From: Syntrophomonas sp.
GTDB lineage: Bacteria > Bacillota > Syntrophomonadia > Syntrophomonadales > Syntrophomonadaceae
Assembly: GCA_028693695.1 (NCBI GenBank)
Contig: JAQUUV010000012.1
Span: 12,201-22,266 of the forward strand
Length of the DNA: 10,066 nt
Reading direction: 5' to 3'
Each line of letters starts with the position of its first letter. The first letter of the stretch is position 1. This document shows positions 5,837 to 10,066 of this stretch, in pieces. Under the pieces are notes generated by a model that did no database searches, was not told the origin of the DNA, and saw only the letters and a program-made list of their open reading frames with translations. The position numbers and the translations under genes are program-made.

Positions 5837-6991
5837 GTGAAAAGAAAGTGTTTAGTATTTATACTGGCAATTTTAATAAGCCTTATGGTGGTTTTCCCCG
5901 TACCAGCTGCCGAATCTCCTGTTACGGTTCGATGGAACGATCAGGCAATTAAGTTTGAAGTAGCCCCGGTGGTGGACAATGGCCAGTGTCTGGTGCCTTT
6001 AAGACCGGTCATGGAAGCTATGGGGTCAAAAATCGATTGGAACCAGGCAACTAGTGCCGTAACTGCTTGCCTACCAGGAGTTACCTTTACTGTTGCTCCA
6101 GGTTCTCCCGTTGCCAGTGTTAATGGCCGGGAAATTTCGCTGCCGGTTGCTCCTGCCATTAGAGATGGGGTGGTGGTTGTTCCCCTGCGGGCTATAGCTG
6201 ACATATGTAATATCCGTATCGATTGGGACAGCACGACTTCGGTAGTTACCCTCTATCGGAATGAAGTAGACCTTGATTATGGGTCAGACCGGGAGACAGT
6301 TCACCAGGTATCAATGTTGAGCGCGCTTTTGGAGGGGCAATATGACGGGCAAACATCTTTTGGTGAATTGAAAAAATATGGAGATACCGGGATTGGGACC
6401 TTTGAAGGACTGGACGGGGAAATGGTTGAACTGGATGGGAAGTTTTATCAGGTTAAGGCAGACGGAGTTGCCTACCCGGTTGCTGATACCATGAAAACTC
6501 CATTTGCCAGCGTTACCTATTTTGAGGCTGATAAATCTCAGGCAGTAAACGAAGAAATAAACTTCGAACAATTACAGAATCGCGTGGACAGTATGATTAG
6601 CAATAAGAACATCTTTTATGCTATAAAAGTGACCGGCGATTTCAAATATGTAAAAACCAGAAGTGTCCCCGGACAGCAAAAGCCATACCCGCCTCTGGCC
6701 GAAGTAACCAAAAATCAGCCCACTTTTGAGTTTAATAATGTTAAGGGAACGCTGGTTGGTTTCTGGTGCCCGTCCTATGTAGATGGTATGAATGTGCCCG
6801 GCTACCATGTGCATTTCTTGAACGCCGACAAAAATGCTGGTGGTCACCTGCTCGGTTTTACGATGGAAAGTGGCCAAATCGACATTGATACTACCCCTAA
6901 TTTCTATATGTGCTTACCATCCAATGAAGAGTTCGGAAAAATTGATATGACTGAAGATAGAAGTCAGGAAACAAATAAAGTGGAAAAATAA
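5837..6991 (+). CDS. Exported acetolactate decarboxylase with copper-amine-oxidase-N repeats
   Basis: Acetolactate decarboxylase (AlsD/BudA family) turns 2-acetolactate into acetoin and CO2. GTG 5837 follows GGAG (5824-5827) by 9 bases. Layout of 384 residues: signal peptide 1-25 (MKRK, hydrophobic core, PVPAA); two copper-amine-oxidase-N-like repeats about 29-80 and 90-142 (LVPLRPVMEAMGSKIDW and VVPLRAIADICNIRIDW, each ending in a VT strand); decarboxylase domain about 153-384. The catalytic domain has GIGTFEGLDGEMVELDG (185-201), FYAIKVTGDFKYVKTR (260-275), GTLVGFWCP (304-312) and GYHVHFLN (322-329). Zinc ligands are His324, His326 and His337; Glu195 and Arg275 match Glu65 and Arg145 of the Brevibacillus enzyme with the same spacing, and Glu383 would match Glu253. 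An active enzyme outside the membrane is therefore expected. Acetolactate synthase is not in the window. The N-terminal repeats probably bind the wall or S-layer (inference). The function call is strong; the biological reason for exporting it is unknown. Confidence 0.93.
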   Translation: MKRKCLVFILAILISLMVVFPVPAAESPVTVRWNDQAIKFEVAPVVDNGQCLVPLRPVMEAMGSKIDWNQATSAVTACLPGVTFTVAPGSPVASVNGREISLPVAPAIRDGVVVVPLRAIADICNIRIDWDSTTSVVTLYRNEVDLDYGSDRETVHQVSMLSALLEGQYDGQTSFGELKKYGDTGIGTFEGLDGEMVELDGKFYQVKADGVAYPVADTMKTPFASVTYFEADKSQAVNEEINFEQLQNRVDSMISNKNIFYAIKVTGDFKYVKTRSVPGQQKPYPPLAEVTKNQPTFEFNNVKGTLVGFWCPSYVDGMNVPGYHVHFLNADKNAGGHLLGFTMESGQIDIDTTPNFYMCLPSNEEFGKIDMTEDRSQETNKVEK

Positions 6992-7015
6992 TCGTTTTAC
7001 TTTTCGCAAAGTTCT

Positions 7016-7051
7016 GTGAAAAATACATAGCTTAGGGGCATGATTTTTCAC
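7016..7051. repeat. Long hairpin between decarboxylase and nucleotidase genes
   Basis: GTGAAAAATACAT (7016-7028) pairs with ATGATTTTTCAC (7040-7051): 12 base pairs with one bulged A, around the loop AGCTTAGGGGC. It lies 25 bases after the decarboxylase stop. No T-run follows either arm, so it is not a classic terminator; it may be a weak terminator, an mRNA-stabilising 3' hairpin or a regulator site for the next gene. Confidence 0.45.
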
Positions 7052-7121
7052 CGACCAAGTGCTGAATGGACTTGTTTGGCATGACAATTTGGTCAGAACA
7101 TGCAGAGGATGGTGATGGTTA

Positions 7122-9350
7122 GTGAGTATACCAATTAAACACCGGAGTTTTATGGTGACTATAACCCTGATGGTATTTATCATAACCTCTATACTGCCAG
7201 GAGCGGCTCAGGCTAATCCGGCCGGCAGTAAGACTAATGGTGTCTTCGCATCAGGCAGCCTGTTAGCAGAAAAACAAGAACAGGGCGGAGTTACAAGGAC
7301 CGTTAGCGCGGATTTCAGTGATATAAAAAACCACCCGGACGAAGCGACGATTCAGGCCCTAAGAGCTATTGGCCTGGTGAGTGGTTTGCCGGACGGTAGT
7401 TTTCGCCCCGATACTCCGGTTAGCCAGATGGAGGCAATTACCTTGGTCATGCGTTTGGCAGGCACTGCAAATGAAAAAGTATCATCTCCGATAAACAATG
7501 AAGAACTAAAAAACATACCTGCATGGGGAAAAACAGCCGCCCAAAAAGCCTTTCAGATGGGGATTATATCATCCAACCAATTCCAGGCTGCAGCACCGGC
7601 TACGCGTGTACGGGTCATGGTGTGGCTGGCGGAAGCTGCTGGTATAGAAAAGGAAGAAGCAGGGAGCCTGAATTTTAAGGATAGTCAGTTAATATTACCT
7701 GCCGATGCAGGGTACATTGAGGCTCTATATAATAGAAGCATTATAAAAGATACCCCGCAAGGGAATTTCGAACCGAATGGGGTTATTACCAGGGCCCAGT
7801 TGGCGACCATACTGAAGAATATCTTAGACAAAAACCTGGCCAGTAACTCGGTAGCAGGTGCTGATAAAGAGCTTGTTTCCCTGGATATCCTGACGGTAAA
7901 CGACTTCCATGGGGCACTGACGGAAGATGATAAGAATCCGGGCGCTGCCAAACTGGGCAAATGGCTAAAAGATGAGAAGGCCACAAACCCTGAAGGGACT
8001 TTGCTTTTATCTGCCGGAGACATGTCTCAAGGGAGTATAGACTCTAATTTGCTATACGGGAAAACAGTTATTAAAGCAATGAACGAAATAGGTTTCGATG
8101 CCATGGCTGTCGGCAACCATGAATTTGATTGGGGACTGGACTGCTTAAGGGATCAAGCATCCTGGGCCGAGTTCCCTATTCTGACCGCTAATATCACAGA
8201 TAAGAAAACTGGTCATAATCTGGAAGGTACCAAACCCTGGATTATAGTAGAGAGAAAGGGTGTAAAGATCGGTATCATCGGCGTGACCACCATAGAAGCA
8301 GTCGATAAAGTTAGCCCCAAAGTTATATCCGCATGCAAAATTGATGAGCCGGCAGAAACCGTCAATCGGCTAGTCCCGGAATTAAAGCAACAGGGGGCGC
8401 AAGCAATCATTGTCCTGGGACATTTAGGTGGTTACCTGGATGATGATAAAACCACAATTACTGGCGAAGTAACGGAATTGGCCAATGCTATTACCGGGGT
8501 AGATGTTTTGGTTACTGGTCACACCCACCAGAAAATGGCTGATTACATTAACGGGATAGCAGTTGTCCAGGCTTATTACAATGCCCGGACAGTTGGCCAT
8601 ATTGCCCTGAAATATTCGCCGCAGGCTAAAACAGTAGTCTCCGTCATTCCATCAGTAATCGATTTGCCCACCCCTGGTCTTACTGAAGATGCCCGGGTAA
8701 AAGCCATAATAAACGACGGGCAGAAGGAAATAGGCCCGGTAAAGAACGAAATTATTGGGAAAACCTTAGGAGATTTGTCTCATCAGCGTGATAAAGTTTC
8801 GGTTCTGGGTCAGTGGGTTACTGATATCATGCGTCAGGAGACCAATGCTGATATCGCCTTTCAAAATGGTGGCGGATTGAGAACTAGTATCCCGGCGGGG
8901 GAGGTTACCGTAGGCAAGCTATGGGAAGTGATCCCCTTCGATAATACCTTATTCCTATTAGATATGAAGGGCAGCCAAATACTGAAAGTCCTGCAGCATG
9001 GAATAAATAACCCCAAGTATCAAAGCTTACAATACTCGGGTATCAAGGTTGAATACGACCCGTTATTGCCCCCGGATAAAAGGATAGTGGAGGTTACTCT
9101 GCCGGATGGCAGTGCTTTAAATGCGGAAAAGACTTACCGGGTAGTTACCAATGATTTCATGGCCGAAGGTGGGGATGGTTATGCCATGTTCAAAGAAGGA
9201 AGCAGCGTTATTGACACCCACCGGTTAGTTAGAGAGGTTCTAATTGAGGCGATCAAAAAAATCAAGACCATCGATTTCAAAGGTGACAATCGCTATAGCG
9301 GGACCGGGGCCAAAGGAGAACAACAGATACCACTTACCAAGGCTGCGTAA
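7122..9350 (+). CDS. SLH-anchored 5'-nucleotidase/2',3'-cyclic phosphodiesterase family protein
   Basis: An exported metallophosphoesterase of the UshA/YfkN family, which removes phosphate from extracellular nucleotides to give nucleosides and phosphate. GTG 7122 is the first start after an in-frame stop; its ribosome site is weak (AGAGG 13 bases away, or GGTGATGG close by), and ATG 7152 behind CCGGAG is an alternative that would shorten the signal peptide. Layout of 742 residues: signal peptide 1-31; SLH about 65-113, a degenerate SLH about 130-172, SLH about 185-234 (VITRAQLATIL); metallophosphatase about 252-510; 5'-nucleotidase C-terminal domain about 544-690. Metal ligands: Asp261 and His263 (NDFHG), Asp300 (SAGD), Asn332 and His333 (GNHEFDWG), His434 (GHLG), His467 and His469 (GHTHQ). 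The C-terminal domain has QNGGGLR (581-587) and NDFMAEGGDGY (677-687), the substrate-binding parts. All catalytic motifs are present. It could supply nucleosides to the lipoprotein at 1324-2364 (inference). Confidence 0.95.
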   Translation: MSIPIKHRSFMVTITLMVFIITSILPGAAQANPAGSKTNGVFASGSLLAEKQEQGGVTRTVSADFSDIKNHPDEATIQALRAIGLVSGLPDGSFRPDTPVSQMEAITLVMRLAGTANEKVSSPINNEELKNIPAWGKTAAQKAFQMGIISSNQFQAAAPATRVRVMVWLAEAAGIEKEEAGSLNFKDSQLILPADAGYIEALYNRSIIKDTPQGNFEPNGVITRAQLATILKNILDKNLASNSVAGADKELVSLDILTVNDFHGALTEDDKNPGAAKLGKWLKDEKATNPEGTLLLSAGDMSQGSIDSNLLYGKTVIKAMNEIGFDAMAVGNHEFDWGLDCLRDQASWAEFPILTANITDKKTGHNLEGTKPWIIVERKGVKIGIIGVTTIEAVDKVSPKVISACKIDEPAETVNRLVPELKQQGAQAIIVLGHLGGYLDDDKTTITGEVTELANAITGVDVLVTGHTHQKMADYINGIAVVQAYYNARTVGHIALKYSPQAKTVVSVIPSVIDLPTPGLTEDARVKAIINDGQKEIGPVKNEIIGKTLGDLSHQRDKVSVLGQWVTDIMRQETNADIAFQNGGGLRTSIPAGEVTVGKLWEVIPFDNTLFLLDMKGSQILKVLQHGINNPKYQSLQYSGIKVEYDPLLPPDKRIVEVTLPDGSALNAEKTYRVVTNDFMAEGGDGYAMFKEGSSVIDTHRLVREVLIEAIKKIKTIDFKGDNRYSGTGAKGEQQIPLTKAA

Positions 9351-9372
9351 AGGTACCATAAAAAGTATCACT

Positions 9373-9399
9373 CCGTCTGCATTTCTGCTGGACGGTTTT
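9373..9399 (+). terminator. Likely rho-independent terminator after the nucleotidase gene
   Basis: CCGTC (9373-9377) pairs with GACGG (9391-9395), with an inner GCA/TGC stem around TTTC, and TTTT follows at once. It starts 22 bases after the nucleotidase stop. The stem is short and the T-run only four, so termination may be partial. A second small hairpin, CAAGCA-GGT-TGCTTG (9407-9421), follows. The rest of the 182-base gap up to the next gene shows no clear promoter. Confidence 0.55.
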
Positions 9400-9532
9400 A
9401 CAACTTCAAGCAGGTTGCTTGCTCTCTTCCTCCGGTAAGAATAAGTCGGGGATACATATATTGTTTTCGGTCTGACGTGTGCTCATGGATATGACCTCTC
9501 ACAACTTGTTTTATTAATAGGAGTTGATTCTT

Positions 9533-10066
9533 TTGGCGATTTTACATAAAAAAGGCGTACGCTCTAGTTTTATCTTCGGAATTATCGTAGTCCTATCATT
9601 GCTCATGGGGCAAAGTTACACATGGGCAGCTGAAACGGCTAATATAGAAGCTCAGCACATTCAAGTGTTTATCAACGGAGAAAACAGTACGGACAAGCTC
9701 TCGACAAAAGGGGGACAACCTTACCTTTATAACGGTCACACCTACCTTCCTATTCGAGCAATAGCCGAACAATTAGGTATTCCGGTTCTCTGGGTTCCGG
9801 AAAGCAATAGCATCTATATTGGTGACCTGAGCCATAGCCCCAACCCATTGTTAAGAAATCTTGGCAACGCCAACCAAACACCTTTATTTACAGAAATTAA
9901 GCCGGAGCATTTTATTCCGGCATTGGAATATGCTACGGTGTCAGAACGACAGGGTATTGAAGAGATTATCCAAAATTCAGAGGCTCCTAATTTTGCAAAT
10001 ACCATTGAACCGCTGGAAAGAATGAATTTAAGCAAGGAAATTAACAATATATTGGATTTGCTTAAT
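9533..10066 (+). CDS. Exported M3-family metallopeptidase with copper-amine-oxidase-N domain (5' part, cut by window end)
   Basis: TTG 9533 follows AGGAG (9519-9523) by 9 bases; an in-frame TTG at 9524 touches the ribosome site and is unlikely. The 178 visible residues contain a signal peptide 1-33 (HKKGVRSS, hydrophobic core, cleavage near TWAAE); one copper-amine-oxidase-N domain about 42-98 (VFINGE, YLPIRAIAEQLGIPVLWVPE, SIYIG); then a segment that matches the N-terminus of M3 peptidases of the oligopeptidase A/dipeptidyl carboxypeptidase group: PLFTEIKPEHFIPALEYA (117-134), then IIQNSEAPNFANTIEPLER (145-163). Those enzymes are zinc peptidases that degrade short peptides and are usually cytoplasmic or periplasmic. 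The catalytic HExxH region lies beyond the window, so activity cannot be judged. The fold assignment rests on the N-terminal helix pattern only. It fits the neighbouring series of exported enzymes with surface modules. Confidence 0.75.
   Translation, partial: MAILHKKGVRSSFIFGIIVVLSLLMGQSYTWAAETANIEAQHIQVFINGENSTDKLSTKGGQPYLYNGHTYLPIRAIAEQLGIPVLWVPESNSIYIGDLSHSPNPLLRNLGNANQTPLFTEIKPEHFIPALEYATVSERQGIEEIIQNSEAPNFANTIEPLERMNLSKEINNILDLLN

Noticed and set aside
5941..6877. Long open frames on the minus strand across the decarboxylase gene
   Set aside because: Low-complexity shadow frames antisense to a gene with a clear family and catalytic residues.
7053..7094. GACCAA/TTGGTC inverted pair around 30 bases
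   Set aside because: Six-base arms that far apart are expected by chance.
1..10066. CRISPR arrays, tRNA or rRNA genes, insertion sequences, known riboswitches
   Set aside because: Looked for on both strands by eye; no regular repeat-spacer pattern, cloverleaf, transposase motif or recognisable riboswitch core was found.

Overview
The window looks like chromosomal DNA of a Gram-positive, S-layer-bearing member of the Bacillota (Firmicutes), probably a clostridial or related anaerobic lineage; the genus cannot be read from the sequence. Reasons: moderately AT-rich DNA, strong AGGAG-type ribosome sites, frequent GTG and TTG starts, a lipoprotein with a lipobox, SLH anchoring modules, copper-amine-oxidase-N wall modules, and a phosphopantetheinyl transferase very close to Bacillus Sfp.

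Left end (1-1323): mostly debris and regulatory DNA. A broken STAS (anti-sigma antagonist) gene start on + collides head-on with a truncated PAS-domain gene on -. Beyond that lies a 400-base non-coding stretch. It holds a second copy of the ribosome-site/start region of the secreted acetolactate decarboxylase gene, in inverted orientation and followed at once by a stop, and a perfect 9-bp inverted repeat just before the next gene. I recognise no gene in 1-243; a strong ribosome site at 128-134 there leads into a four-codon frame.

Middle (1324-3459): a nucleoside-type (BMP/PnrA) binding lipoprotein with no ABC partners visible, then the decayed tail of an MFS exporter overlapping an apparently intact sfp. 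The exporter-sfp pair suggests what is left of a nonribosomal peptide or polyketide locus.

Right (3803-10066): four consecutive + strand genes, each encoding an exported enzyme attached to a surface module. They are NlpC/P60 endopeptidase with three C-terminal SLH domains; acetolactate decarboxylase with two N-terminal copper-amine-oxidase-N repeats; 5'-nucleotidase with three N-terminal SLH domains; and an M3-family peptidase with an N-terminal copper-amine-oxidase-N domain, cut by the window end. Gaps of 78, 130 and 182 bases, with a likely terminator after the nucleotidase, suggest several transcription units. Together they point to a surface-enzyme island dealing with wall turnover, peptide and nucleotide salvage and, unusually, extracellular acetoin formation. 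The nucleotidase and the nucleoside-type lipoprotein could form one salvage route (inference).
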